DNA from: Ardenticatenaceae bacterium
GTDB taxonomy: Bacteria > Chloroflexota > Anaerolineae > Promineifilales > Promineifilaceae
Length of the DNA stretch: 22,097 nt
Assembly (NCBI GenBank): GCA_020634495.1
Contig: JACKBR010000069.1
Coordinates: 1-22,097, forward strand
Direction: 5' to 3'
Shown here: piece by piece, positions 4,857 through 13,336 of the stretch
How the letters are laid out: each line of letters starts with the position of its first letter
Numbering within the stretch: position 1 is the first letter of the stretch
Program-made: the position numbers and the translations under genes
Notes under the pieces: generated by a model
Told to the model about the DNA's origin: nothing
Databases searched by the model: none
The model's input: only the letters and a program-made list of their open reading frames with translations

Positions 4857-5957
4857 ATGAAGGTGGCGCTGGTTCATGACTGGATGAATCAAATTGGCGG
4901 GGCTGAAGATGTGCTGGAGGCTTTGGTAAATTTGTTCCCCAATGCCCCTATCTACACCTCGCTGTACGCGCCAGACAAGATGCCCCCACACTGGCAAAAG
5001 TGGGACATTCGCACCAATTTTATTGACAAGCTGCCCTTTTCACACCGCAAGCAGCAGCTTTATTTCCCCCTCTACCCCTACTCCTTTGAACAGCACGATT
5101 TGCGTGGCTACGATCTGGTCATTAGCAACAAGAGTGGCTTTTGCCACGGGGTCATTACCGATCCAGAGACGGTGCATATTTGCTACTGCCTCACGCCGAC
5201 GCGGTACGTGTGGCGCTACCAGCAGTATGCCGAGCAGGAGCATCTAGGCTGGCTGACACGCACCATTTTGCCCCCATTTTTAACCAAATTGCGCCAATGG
5301 GACCGTCTGGCGGCGGATCGGGTGGATCATTTCGTGGCAATTTCGCAGGAAGTCCGTCGGCGAATCGCCAAAGTGTATCGGCGAGAATCGGCTATCATCT
5401 ACCCGCCGGTAGACACGGCTCGTTTTGCGCCTTGCCGCGAGGTTGAGGATTATTATTTGCTGGTGGGGCGATTGGTACCGTACCGGCGCATAGATTTGCT
5501 TATTGAAGCGTTTAACAAAATGAAACGGCCGCTTCGCATTGCTGGCACCGGTCGAGATAGAGCCAGATTAGAGGCGCTGGCTGGCCCCACGGTCGAGTTC
5601 CTGGGCTACGTGCCCGACGAAGAGCTACCGTCGCTGCTAGCCAAATGCCGCGCCTTCATGTTCCCTGGCGAGGAAGATTTTGGCATTGCGCCCATCCAGG
5701 CGATGGCCGCCGGGCGGCCCGTGATTGCTTACGCCGCTGGCGGAGCGCTAGAAACAGTGATTGACGGCGTGACGGGCACTTTTTTTGCCGAACAAACGAT
5801 AGACTCTATCATCCAGGCGGTGGAAGGGTTTGATACCACCCAAGTTGAGCCGCAGCAGATTCGCCAACACGCCCAAAAATTCGACACGGCGCTGTTTAAG
5901 GCGCAAATTCTGAATCTGGTTGAGGCCAAATTGCGGCAAAACAAGGAGATGCCTTGA
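4857..5957 (+). CDS. GT4-family glycosyltransferase (WbaZ-like)
   Basis: A 366-residue GT-B enzyme. The N-terminal domain begins MKVALVHDWMNQIGGAEDVLEAL. It also contains DLVISNKSGFCHGV (87-99) and CYCLTPTRYVWR (109-120), features I associate with the WbaZ/mannosyltransferase-like GT4 group. The C-terminal nucleotide-sugar domain has LLVGRLVPYRRIDLLIEAF (201-219) and FPGEEDFGIAPIQAMAAGRPVIAY (269-292). In the usual EX7E motif the second Glu is Gln here (E273, Q281). It would transfer a sugar from a nucleotide donor to a lipid-linked acceptor at the cytoplasmic face. It starts two bases after the PspA stop and its own stop overlaps the next start, so it leads a tight operon. Donor and acceptor cannot be told. 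Confidence 0.85.
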   Translation: MKVALVHDWMNQIGGAEDVLEALVNLFPNAPIYTSLYAPDKMPPHWQKWDIRTNFIDKLPFSHRKQQLYFPLYPYSFEQHDLRGYDLVISNKSGFCHGVITDPETVHICYCLTPTRYVWRYQQYAEQEHLGWLTRTILPPFLTKLRQWDRLAADRVDHFVAISQEVRRRIAKVYRRESAIIYPPVDTARFAPCREVEDYYLLVGRLVPYRRIDLLIEAFNKMKRPLRIAGTGRDRARLEALAGPTVEFLGYVPDEELPSLLAKCRAFMFPGEEDFGIAPIQAMAAGRPVIAYAAGGALETVIDGVTGTFFAEQTIDSIIQAVEGFDTTQVEPQQIRQHAQKFDTALFKAQILNLVEAKLRQNKEMP

Positions 5958-7123
5958 GCAAATACCTGTCTGCGGGGCTGATGATTGCGCTCTTCTTTGT
6001 GGTTTTGTTTGGGCCAATTCCGGTGCCGCCTTCGCTGGGTCGGGGTGATTTTCGGGCGTATTGGAGCGCGGCGCATTTATTGGCGCAAGGCGAAAATTTT
6101 GCCGATGCGGAGCTATTGCTGCAAACGGAGCAGGAAAATACCGAATGGCGCGAAGATTGGGCGGTGATTACCTGGAATCCGCCGTGGCTGTTGGCGATTT
6201 TGTTGCCGTACACGGCCGTTTCCTTTCCAAGAGCGACCTGGCTGTGGCTGCTAACCAATATTGCCCTGGTGTTTACTGGCTCGGTTATGTTGTGGAAAAC
6301 ATTTGCTGCGCAAAATGGCAGCCAGCGGTGGGGACATTTGGCTCCATTGGTGGGGCTACTGTTTTTGCCCACTATGCTCACCTTGTTAATGGGGCAGGTG
6401 AACTCGCTCGTTTTTTTTGGTTTGGCCGCATTTTTGTTCTTTTTCAACCGAAACCAGCTTTTTGTGGCGGGTCTGTGCCTTGTTTTGACGTTGGTCAAGC
6501 CGCACCTGGTCTACCTGACGCTGCCAATTATTTTTTTGCACCTGCTGTGGACGCGGCGGGATTTAAAGGTGGCAGCCGGATTGCTGGTGGGGATTGTGGT
6601 GTTAACGGCCGTTGTGTTTGGATTACGGCCGTCTTTCATCGCCGACTACACGCAAACCGTTAGCCAAGGTAGCCTGCTTGCCTGGGAAACACCCACGCTG
6701 GGCGGCATTTTGGCCGTCACCTTTGGCTGGCAGTGGGCCAAGCTCATGGGTGTTGTTACGTTGCCGCTCGTGGCCTGGCTGTGGTGGCGCTACCGCGAAA
6801 CAGTAGATTTAAACAGTTGGGTTCCGGCCATGACATTGATTTCGGTCATTTCAGCTCCGTTTGGCTGGGGGTACGATGTCATTGTATTATTGCTGCCTGT
6901 GCTGCAAATTGTGGTTTGGCTTGCCGAAGGGCGCTTTACCCGAACGGAAGCCATCGGCTGGGGTACAATGCTAATTGGCATTAACCTGGCTGCTATTTAC
7001 CAAAGAAGCTTTGAAATTAGCGAGGTGCATACGTTTTGGGTACCCATCGCTTTGGCTATCGTCTATTTTCTGGCGTATTTCCGCCAAAAAAGCGAACCAA
7101 AAACAATTAGAATGCTGTCTTAA
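5954..7123 (+). CDS. GT87-family (DUF2029) membrane glycosyltransferase
   Basis: A 389-residue polytopic protein with about ten membrane segments. After the first segment comes GRGDFRAYWSAAHLLAQG (about 29-46) with an acidic residue facing outward, then WNPPWLLAILLPY, both typical of GT87 enzymes. These use polyprenyl-phosphate sugars on the outer face of the membrane. The TTG start is chosen because AAGGAG (5943-5948) stands five bases before it and its last two bases are shared with the stop of the GT4 gene (TTGA); an internal ATG at 5987 would cut the first helix. Two AACGGCCGTT-type palindromes only about 20 bases apart (near 6605 and 6627) are read in different frames as LTAVVFG and LRPSF. 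Confidence 0.8.
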   Translation: MSKYLSAGLMIALFFVVLFGPIPVPPSLGRGDFRAYWSAAHLLAQGENFADAELLLQTEQENTEWREDWAVITWNPPWLLAILLPYTAVSFPRATWLWLLTNIALVFTGSVMLWKTFAAQNGSQRWGHLAPLVGLLFLPTMLTLLMGQVNSLVFFGLAAFLFFFNRNQLFVAGLCLVLTLVKPHLVYLTLPIIFLHLLWTRRDLKVAAGLLVGIVVLTAVVFGLRPSFIADYTQTVSQGSLLAWETPTLGGILAVTFGWQWAKLMGVVTLPLVAWLWWRYRETVDLNSWVPAMTLISVISAPFGWGYDVIVLLLPVLQIVVWLAEGRFTRTEAIGWGTMLIGINLAAIYQRSFEISEVHTFWVPIALAIVYFLAYFRQKSEPKTIRMLS

Positions 7124-7145
7124 TTTGTGAGTCTACCAAAAAAAT

Positions 7146-7176
7146 CCACAGATTACGCAGATTACACAGATTTTTT
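7146..7176. repeat. CACAGATTACGCAGATTA tandem repeat
   Basis: Three units, CCACAGATTA, CGCAGATTA and CACAGATTT, lie just after the GT87 stop. Read as protein they give TDYADYTDF, a common false N-terminal extension. The repeat lies upstream of the real start at 7307. Confidence 0.75.
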
Positions 7177-7306
7177 GCTCTGGATTGGAGGCTTTTGCAG
7201 TTTTGCACCAAATGGCAGCAATTTCCAGAGGGAAAACTTCAAAAGTCTGAACGCTTACAAAAAGCCTTTGCCAAGCACATATTTTGTGGGAAGGCCTGAT
7301 AAAGTT

Positions 7307-8005
7307 ATGGAATTACGAGCATTTTTTGCAATTTTTTGGCGGCGCTGGCTGCTGGTGCTGATTCCGCCGCTGGTGGTGGGGCTGTTCAGCGCAGTGACCT
7401 TCCAGCCGCCGCCTGCGCCGGGCTACAACGTGGGGGTTAACTTTCTGGTGGCTCAGCCTCCTGCGCCCAGCGCAGAGTTGGCAGACCAGGAACGGTATTA
7501 CAACTGGCTTAGTTCGGAGTACATTGTGAATGGACTGACGGATTGGGCGGTGAGTGGCAGTTTTAAAACGGCCGTTTCCACCCAACTCGCCGCAGAAGGT
7601 ATCGAAGTCCCGCCCGGCAGCTTTAGCGTGGCCGCCGATAACGTGCGCAGCAAGCTCCAGCTTTCTATTCAGCATGGGGATGCGGAGAGGCTGGCGCAGA
7701 TCATGGACGCGGCCATCACGGTGCTGAGTGAGCAAAATGCAGCCGCTTTGCCCCAACTTGGGGGGGAAACGGCCGTGCTCACCCTACTCGACGAACCCAT
7801 TGTGACCCCCCTGCCGCGCAGCCTCAGCAGCTTGCTGAACATCCCCTTGCGGCTGGCCATTGGCCTGGCGGCGGGGCTAGGACTGGCGCTGCTGGTAGAA
7901 TACCTGGACCCCACCATCCGTAGCCGGGAAGAAGCAGAAGCGATGGGATTTGTGGTCTTGGGGGAAATTCCGAAGGGGAGTTTTTCAGTAAAAAGTGATA
8001 AGTGA
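7307..8005 (+). CDS. Wzz-type chain-length determinant / BY-kinase adaptor, first copy
   Basis: A 232-residue protein with an N-terminal membrane helix (RRWLLVLIPPLVVGLFSAVTF, about 12-32), an extracytoplasmic helical region (40-175), and a second helix (about 180-205) followed by EYLDPTIRSREEAEAMGFVVLGEIP, the proline-containing C-terminal pattern of Wzz proteins. Such proteins form periplasmic or cell-surface rings that set polysaccharide length and activate a partner tyrosine kinase. The ATG at 7307 is used rather than the frame to 7127, which translates an intergenic repeat. The last residues GSFSVKSDK and the stop come from a repeat (7987-8050), so the native C-terminus may have been replaced. 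An ACGGCCGT copy encodes KTAVST and another ETAVLT. Confidence 0.75.
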   Translation: MELRAFFAIFWRRWLLVLIPPLVVGLFSAVTFQPPPAPGYNVGVNFLVAQPPAPSAELADQERYYNWLSSEYIVNGLTDWAVSGSFKTAVSTQLAAEGIEVPPGSFSVAADNVRSKLQLSIQHGDAERLAQIMDAAITVLSEQNAAALPQLGGETAVLTLLDEPIVTPLPRSLSSLLNIPLRLAIGLAAGLGLALLVEYLDPTIRSREEAEAMGFVVLGEIPKGSFSVKSDK

Positions 8006-8050
8006 TAAGTAAAAACGTTTCTTTTCACTTTTTACCTATCACTTTTCACT
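7987..8050. repeat. imperfect inverted AGTGATAAGT repeat spanning a gene end
   Basis: AGTAAAAAGTGATAAGT (7987-8003) and ACCTATCACTTTTCACT (8034-8050) pair at 15 of 17 positions. The left arm supplies the TGA stop of the first Wzz-like gene (8003-8005). Confidence 0.6.
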
Positions 8051-8066
8051 CAAAACAGGCAGGAAT

Positions 8067-8717
8067 ATGGCATTAAACGATTATTTCAGAATTTTACGCC
8101 AGCGGGGTTGGATTATCATTTTGCTGGCCGTTTTGACGGCTGGGGCTGCGTTTGGCTTTAGCCGCATCCAGCCCGCCGTGTACGAATCCAGCCTCAAGCT
8201 GCTGGTGCGTCCCGCCCGCAGTGATTATGGGCAGTCGCAAGCTGCGCGGGAGCTGCTGGGCAATTATGAGCAATGGCTCAACAGCGGCTACCGGGCACAG
8301 GATGTCATCAACATTTTGCAACTGGACATGGAAGCCAACGAGCTGCTGGGGGACGTTACGGTCGCCTCGGACAGGTTGGGCATGGTGGTGCAAATCAATG
8401 TGGAAAACACAGACCCGGATTTGGGCAACGACATTGTGCGCACCTGGGGCGAACTGATGATTCAATGGCAAAATGCGGAAAATGACAAAAATCGGCAGGA
8501 AGATCGCATTACTATTGAGTTTCAGGATGACCCGAAAGTGGTGGGGGTTAGCCCAAACGTGAATGTGAATACGGCCGCTGGCGGCGTTTTTGGGGCGCTG
8601 CTGGGCATTATCGTCATTTTTGTGCTGGAATGGATTGAATCTGGCGTGGTGCGCCGCGCTGAAGATGTGGAACGGTATCTTGAGATTCCGGTGGTTGGGC
8701 GGATTCCGGGACAGTAA
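8067..8717 (+). CDS. Wzz-type chain-length determinant / BY-kinase adaptor, second copy
   Basis: This 216-residue protein begins MALNDYFRILRQRGWIIILLAVLTAGAAFGFS, which is the Wzz N-terminal motif plus first helix, followed by PAVYESSLKLLVRP, the usual strand after it. A central helical region precedes a glycine-rich second helix (about 172-190, GGVFGALLGIIVIFVLEWIES) and VVRRAEDVERYLEIPVVGRIPGQ, the conserved cytoplasmic end that contacts the kinase. AGGA lies four bases before the ATG. It is the better-preserved of the two Wzz-like copies and sits directly before the kinase gene. Its TAA stop falls in a repeat of the AGTAATCGGT kind. The first copy probably forms a mixed assembly with it or has a separate partner; the sequence does not tell. 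Confidence 0.85.
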   Translation: MALNDYFRILRQRGWIIILLAVLTAGAAFGFSRIQPAVYESSLKLLVRPARSDYGQSQAARELLGNYEQWLNSGYRAQDVINILQLDMEANELLGDVTVASDRLGMVVQINVENTDPDLGNDIVRTWGELMIQWQNAENDKNRQEDRITIEFQDDPKVVGVSPNVNVNTAAGGVFGALLGIIVIFVLEWIESGVVRRAEDVERYLEIPVVGRIPGQ

Positions 8718-8750
8718 TCGGTGGTCGGTAATCAGTAATCAGTAAACCGT
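8712..8750. repeat. AGTAATCAGT/GGTAATCGGT short repeats
   Basis: Four or five degenerate ten-base units (CAGTAATCGG, TGGTCGGTAA, TCAGTAATCA, GTAAACCGT). They include the TAA stop of the second Wzz-like gene (8715-8717). The same units recur inside a coding region at 20788-20820. Confidence 0.65.
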
Positions 8751-8752
8751 AG

Positions 8753-8814
8753 GGGCGAGGCAGGTGGGAAGCGATCCTGCCAAGCGATTGGAGATGTCAC
8801 CACCTGCCTCGCCC
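8753..8814. repeat. perfect 15-bp inverted repeat
   Basis: GGGCGAGGCAGGTGG (8753-8767) and CCACCTGCCTCGCCC (8800-8814) are exact inverted copies with a 32-base spacer, placed between the second Wzz-like gene and the kinase gene. It resembles a small non-autonomous mobile element or REP-like repeat. As RNA it would form a stable stem 26 bases before the kinase start and could reduce read-through or protect the upstream message. Confidence 0.75.
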
Positions 8815-8840
8815 TTCAAACAATAAAAATTTGGTGCATT

Positions 8841-9485
8841 ATGGAATTAGTAACAATAACAAACCCGCGTTCGCCGATGAGTGAAGCGTACCGCACGCTG
8901 CGAACAAATCTATCTTTTTACAGTTTGGACGCCCCGTTGAAAACCCTGGTGGTAACGTCGCCGGTGATGGGCGAGGGTAAAAGCAGCACGGTGGCCAATC
9001 TGGCGGTGACGATGGCCCAAAGCGGCCGTAAAACGGCGCTAGTGGATTGTGATTTGCGACGGCCGTCTTTGCACACTTTCTTCAACTTAAATGCCGAACC
9101 GGGCTTTACGGATGCCATTTTGCACAATGATGAGCCAGTTTTGCAGGAAACGGCCGTATCGAACCTGTGGCTGTTGGCGGCTGGCACCAAGCCACCCAAT
9201 CCCGCCGATATTTTGGGCACCCCGCAGGTAGATCAGCTCATCGCCCGGCTACAAGAAAAGGTAGACATCATTTTGTTTGATGCCCCTCCGGTGAATGCGG
9301 TGACGGATGCGGCCGTTTTGGGGGCGAAGGTGGACGGCGTGCTGCTGGTCCTGAGCGCGGGCAAAACCCGCCGCGATCATGCGGAACGCGCCAAAGAAAT
9401 CCTGGAAAAGGCGCGGGTCAACATCATCGGAGCCACGCTCACCAATGCCCCGGTGGATAGTTCGATGGAAGCGTACTATGGGTGA
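8841..9485 (+). CDS. BY-kinase-type capsule/exopolysaccharide ATPase (CpsD/CapB family)
   Basis: A 214-residue free-standing cytoplasmic kinase domain. In order: EAYRTLRTN (15-23), the oligomerisation motif; Walker A GEGKSST (44-50); Walker A' ALVDCDLRRP (66-75); Walker B IILFDAPP (143-150). It should autophosphorylate on C-terminal tyrosines when joined by a Wzz-like partner and so control polysaccharide assembly. The C-terminal cluster is unusually small: only AYYG, with the stop inside a GGTGACAAGG repeat, where family members often carry several Tyr. Either two tyrosines suffice or a longer tail was lost to the repeat. ACGGCCGT copies are read as RRPS and ETAVSN. It is the last gene before a terminator. 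Confidence 0.9.
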   Translation: MELVTITNPRSPMSEAYRTLRTNLSFYSLDAPLKTLVVTSPVMGEGKSSTVANLAVTMAQSGRKTALVDCDLRRPSLHTFFNLNAEPGFTDAILHNDEPVLQETAVSNLWLLAAGTKPPNPADILGTPQVDQLIARLQEKVDIILFDAPPVNAVTDAAVLGAKVDGVLLVLSAGKTRRDHAERAKEILEKARVNIIGATLTNAPVDSSMEAYYG

Positions 9486-9507
9486 CAAGGTGACCGGGTG
9501 ACAAGGT
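9480..9507. repeat. GGGTGACAAGGTGACC direct repeat
   Basis: GGGTGACAAGGTGACC (9480-9495) is followed at once by GGGTGACAAGGT (9496-9507). The TGA stop of the kinase gene is part of the first unit. Confidence 0.65.
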
Positions 9508-9517
9508 AAAATTGCAA

Positions 9518-9552
9518 CCCCAGGTGCGGTACTGCCTGGGATTTTTCATTTT
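9518..9552 (+). terminator. intrinsic terminator of the polysaccharide operon
   Basis: CCCAGG (9519-9524) pairs with CCTGGG (9535-9540), with two further wobble pairs inside. TTTTT (9542-9546) and a second T-rich stretch follow. It lies 33 bases after the kinase stop. Confidence 0.7.
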
Positions 9553-9652
9553 ATGGCGGGGATGTGTTACATTTTTGTTGAATCGTGTTTGATTATTGGC
9601 AAACCATATTGACTATGCCAAAAATCAACTTTCCGCATTACACTTTACAGCC

Positions 9653-11398
9653 ATGACGGATCAGCCTCAAACCTCGCGGTGGAAGTTTGTTTTATTTGTG
9701 GGTGTGCTTGCTGTGGTGGTAACGGCCGTTTTCACCTACCCGCTCATCTTTAACTGGCAAACACACGTCCCTGGCTATCGCTCTGCCGATAGCATGAACC
9801 ATGCCTGGTTCGCCTGGTGGTTCGATTATGCCATCTTCACCCTGAAACAATCCCCTGCAGAACTAACCTACCTGTTTTACCCCATCCATGTGGAACATCC
9901 ATTGCTCACGGCAATGGCCTGGTCGCGCTTTGTACCGATGCTGGCCATCCATTTGGGCAGCTCGCTCACGGCCACCTACAATGCGCATATTTTTCTCTCG
10001 TATGTGCTTACCTGGCTGTTTAGCTCGCTGTTGATGCTGGAATTGACGGGGCACAAGGCAACGGCCGTTGTCGCCGGAGCTATTTTTGCCTTCTTCCCCA
10101 ATCGCACCATGCACGTGTTGTACGGGCATTACACCCAGCAGATTACTTACCAATATCCTTTACTGGTGTGGACGCTATGGCGGGTGTGGCAACGGCCGTC
10201 CTGGCAGCGCGGGGTTTGGTTGGGGCTCGCGCTTACCCTGGCAGCCATCGTAGATTTGATGCCCCTGGCCTATTTTGCTGCGCCTGTTACGGCATTGCTG
10301 CTGCTCTACTTCTTTTTCACGGATCGTCAGCGCTTTTTGGCCAAGCCGATGCTGACCGCCCTGGGTGTGGCGTTTGGGCTTGCCGCCGTCATCGTCATCC
10401 CGCTGGTGTGGCCACTTTTCCATACGGCCGTACAAGAAGATCTAACCTGGTACCAATCCGGGGGCGTGGCTGAATTTTCGGCCGATGCCCTGGCCCTATT
10501 TGTGCCGACGCCTGGGCACATACTCACCCGAATTTGGGGGCAACTAGATACTTTTGCACAAAATATCCATCATTGGGGGTACAGCGATTCGGAAGGGCAA
10601 ATTTATGCGGGCTGGATTACGCTGCTGCTGGCGGGTCTGGGTGTTTGGCGCGAACGAACCCGGACGCCGAGCGTGGGCTTCTGGTTTTTGCTGGCTCTGG
10701 CTACCGCCATTCTGGCCCTGGGGCCAATCTTGCGTTTAGGTGGGCAAATGCAGTTGTGGGCGGGCGACCGCTATGTTTTTCTGCCTTATTTTCTAGCGAC
10801 CAAAATCCCGTTTTTGGAATGGGGACGCACCCCAGCCCGGTTACACTTTACCACGATGTTTGCCCTGATGATTCTGGCGGGATATGGTGTGCGGTACTTG
10901 TTGGAGCGGTGGAAACGGCCGTTTACCCAAACCATCATCGCCAGCAGTATCCTCGCGCTCATCCTCTTGGATAGCGTCGTGGTGACAAACTGGCCGCTTC
11001 TTAGCACAGACATCCCGCCATACATGGCAGAAATTGCCGCTGACATCCGTCCAGTCGCCGTGTTAGATATTCCGGTGAATGATTATCGGGGCGACAAATA
11101 TGCCATGCTCTACCAAACCGTGCATCAGCACCCGATTGTGGGCGGGCACGCTTACCGCACCCCGCAAGAAATTGTGGATTTGCGCGAAGAAATTGTCACG
11201 GCTCTTGCAATTCAGGGGGAAATTTCTGTGCTTTCAGAAAATAACATCGGCTACGTTGTGGTGCACCACGCCATAGAAGATCAAAAAAATACAGTTGCAT
11301 CAATTTCGGCTATATTAACCCAACAAATTGGCCAACCTCAATATCAGGATGAAGCCATCACCGTGTTTTTTATTCCAGATGTCGAACTAACTCAGTGA
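9653..11398 (+). CDS. large polytopic GT-C-like membrane protein
   Basis: A 581-residue protein with about eleven to thirteen hydrophobic segments. After the first helix the outer loop reads GYRSADSMNHAWFAWWFDYAIF, with acidic and His residues where GT-C enzymes place their catalytic acid, and a later loop reads HVEHPLLTAMAW. The C-terminal 130 residues are soluble (PVAVLDIPVNDYRGDKYAML ... YVVVHHAIED). This layout is common in lipid-linked-sugar transferases and in YfhO-like proteins. I do not recognise a precise family. The ATG at 9653 is preferred over the TTG at 9596, which would add 19 non-hydrophobic residues. It follows the operon terminator by about 100 bases and its stop faces the minus-strand gene across 19 bases. 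Several palindromes lie in it (VTAVFTY, ATAVVAG, KRPFT). Confidence 0.65.
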   Translation: MTDQPQTSRWKFVLFVGVLAVVVTAVFTYPLIFNWQTHVPGYRSADSMNHAWFAWWFDYAIFTLKQSPAELTYLFYPIHVEHPLLTAMAWSRFVPMLAIHLGSSLTATYNAHIFLSYVLTWLFSSLLMLELTGHKATAVVAGAIFAFFPNRTMHVLYGHYTQQITYQYPLLVWTLWRVWQRPSWQRGVWLGLALTLAAIVDLMPLAYFAAPVTALLLLYFFFTDRQRFLAKPMLTALGVAFGLAAVIVIPLVWPLFHTAVQEDLTWYQSGGVAEFSADALALFVPTPGHILTRIWGQLDTFAQNIHHWGYSDSEGQIYAGWITLLLAGLGVWRERTRTPSVGFWFLLALATAILALGPILRLGGQMQLWAGDRYVFLPYFLATKIPFLEWGRTPARLHFTTMFALMILAGYGVRYLLERWKRPFTQTIIASSILALILLDSVVVTNWPLLSTDIPPYMAEIAADIRPVAVLDIPVNDYRGDKYAMLYQTVHQHPIVGGHAYRTPQEIVDLREEIVTALAIQGEISVLSENNIGYVVVHHAIEDQKNTVASISAILTQQIGQPQYQDEAITVFFIPDVELTQ

Positions 11399-11417
11399 AC
11401 GGGAAATCGGATCGATT

Positions 11418-13322
11418 TTAAGCATCGGGCACAAAAGTTTCGGCCGAGCAAGGGAAAACGAAGAAAGAGCTATTTTGAAAAACCCTCCTGTCATCAGTAA
11501 TCTGCTTGATCACAAAAGTGTCTCTACCTTCGAGCTGCTGTTTTAAAAAGCTGTTGAGGGGTTCAAAGATAATATGCTCTTGGCTAATAAATGCATCAGT
11601 GTAGTTTTCCTCACTAGCAACTAAATAATCAACATTGTATTCTCTGCAAAATGCCAACACATCTTCTTCCGCTTCGGCAAAATATGCATCCAATGCCTTC
11701 ATCATCATACCCATGTCTCTACTTTCGGTTTCGCAGCTAAAAAGTACGGCGTGTTGGGAATAGAGCGGAACATCATCTAATAAACATGGGTAGCCAGCAA
11801 TCAACACATCTTGGGGCAGAGACTTGATAAAATTTATAAGTTCTGCGTTGTCTTGTTGCGGACGAATGAAAGTGCTAGGGCCTTGACTGTAGAGAATTAA
11901 CGGGATTATTAAAACCATTGCGAATAGCACTGCAAGCATTCCAGAAGATGTGTTATCAGATGTTGACTTCAAGGTTTCTGGATTTGCCGGGGCAGTAACC
12001 TGCGTTGTTTCAGAAGAACTGCGCCTACGGCTTATAAACAATAAAATTCCGACAGCGACAATCATTAACCCGACAACGGCCGTTAATACCTCAGACACAT
12101 CTGCAAGATAAACAACGACAAACCCCACGATGCCAATGGGAAGTAAAATCACGTCCAGCTTACTACGGTTATTTGCCAAAAATCTGGAGCCGACTTGGAT
12201 CGCCAACGGGCCATTTATCATAAAAAAAATCAGACCCATTAGAAAAATGGAGCCGCGCACGTATCGGCTGGGCATATGAAACGTTGCGGATGGGGTAAAA
12301 AGAATCGCTAACCAGCTAATAACAAACCCAATCACTCCAGCCAGCGCCAATTGCCAAAACGGCAAAGGCAAATTATTGAATTTTCGCCGAAGGATCAGCG
12401 CTATTGGGATTAATGCCGCAATGAAACCCAGGCTGTAGAGTCCAATTAGCCCATTATCCAGTATGCCACCATTCCCCGTAAGGGGGCTTGGGTCGAGCAG
12501 CGGATAGCGACCTTCTGGACCAAATAAAGGACTTGTAAAGACAGTGGTTTCTTGTGTTGCCTGTACCTCATCTTCAGCAATGGGAACCGTATTTAAACCA
12601 GTGAATATCGCAGGCAGCAATAACAAAACTGAAACGAGCAAGGCAGCAGCAAACATAGCCAACTGTTTGCCCGACAAAGTTAGACGACGATGCTGCCAAA
12701 ATTCATATAGGTACTTCACACCGTATGTTAGAAGAATTGTTAAAAATAACGGGGGGTAAAATAATCCTAGTATCAAAACGACCACCATGCCCAGGTGGTT
12801 ATCGTTACCCATGTAATACAACATAGCCACCAGCAATGGCAACGTGAATGAACGTGGCAATCCGCTTGACAACGTCATTGCACTGTAAGGTACGGCAACA
12901 ATCAGGGTGTAAATGCTGCTAATAAGGCAGGCGACCAATGGGGCAGTAAATTGTGAGGTAATTTGATACAAATAGTAGGCTCCGATCAGAGCCAGAGGAA
13001 AAATCAAAATCTTGCTAAAAACAAATGGAGACATAAACGAGCTTAAAAGGGTGTACAACATTCCGTACAATAAGCTCACCTTATTAATTAATATCGTTGC
13101 GAAACCAAGATTTAACTCTGCAATTTGATAGCCTAGCAAAGGATCATTTTCAAACAGTGAATGGTCGGCAAGGCGAAAAAGCCAGTAAAAGAAACGAAGA
13201 TCCTCATCAACATATTCAGGTTGAAAAAGCAGCGGAATTTGGACAATTGAAACAATTACGGCCGTTGCCAACAAAGTCAGCCACAGCCATTTTCTGGAGT
13301 TGGATTGGGGCATAAATGTCAT
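11418..13322 (-). CDS. large polytopic membrane protein, GT-C-like, AT-rich
   Basis: A 634-residue protein starting MTFMPQSNSRKWLWLTLLATAVIVSIV. After the first helix comes FQPEYVDEDLRFFYWLFRLADHSLF, an acidic outer loop of the kind that carries the catalytic residue in GT-C proteins, then about a dozen membrane segments. A soluble C-terminal domain of about 130 residues contains two CETE/PCLLDD-like Cys-acid stretches (GYPCLLDDVPLYSQHAVLFSCETE). The start is set at ATG 13322, 14 bases after the stop of the upstream gene; the longer frame to 13505 lies wholly inside that gene. Family not recognised. Base use is clearly more AT-rich than in plus-strand neighbours and only two palindromes occur in 1.9 kb, suggesting transfer together with the gene before it. 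Confidence 0.65.
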   Translation of the reverse strand: MTFMPQSNSRKWLWLTLLATAVIVSIVQIPLLFQPEYVDEDLRFFYWLFRLADHSLFENDPLLGYQIAELNLGFATILINKVSLLYGMLYTLLSSFMSPFVFSKILIFPLALIGAYYLYQITSQFTAPLVACLISSIYTLIVAVPYSAMTLSSGLPRSFTLPLLVAMLYYMGNDNHLGMVVVLILGLFYPPLFLTILLTYGVKYLYEFWQHRRLTLSGKQLAMFAAALLVSVLLLLPAIFTGLNTVPIAEDEVQATQETTVFTSPLFGPEGRYPLLDPSPLTGNGGILDNGLIGLYSLGFIAALIPIALILRRKFNNLPLPFWQLALAGVIGFVISWLAILFTPSATFHMPSRYVRGSIFLMGLIFFMINGPLAIQVGSRFLANNRSKLDVILLPIGIVGFVVVYLADVSEVLTAVVGLMIVAVGILLFISRRRSSSETTQVTAPANPETLKSTSDNTSSGMLAVLFAMVLIIPLILYSQGPSTFIRPQQDNAELINFIKSLPQDVLIAGYPCLLDDVPLYSQHAVLFSCETESRDMGMMMKALDAYFAEAEEDVLAFCREYNVDYLVASEENYTDAFISQEHIIFEPLNSFLKQQLEGRDTFVIKQITDDRRVFQNSSFFVFPCSAETFVPDA

Positions 13323-13336
13323 AAGAAGATGGTAAC

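Noticed and set aside
7127..7306. N-terminal extension of the first Wzz-like protein (TDYADYTDF)
   Set aside because: It is the translation of the CACAGATTACGCAGATTA repeat, a known source of false starts; the Wzz pattern begins at MELRAFF.
8712..8750. CRISPR-like array
   Set aside because: Units are about ten bases, degenerate and without spacers, and no cas gene is present.
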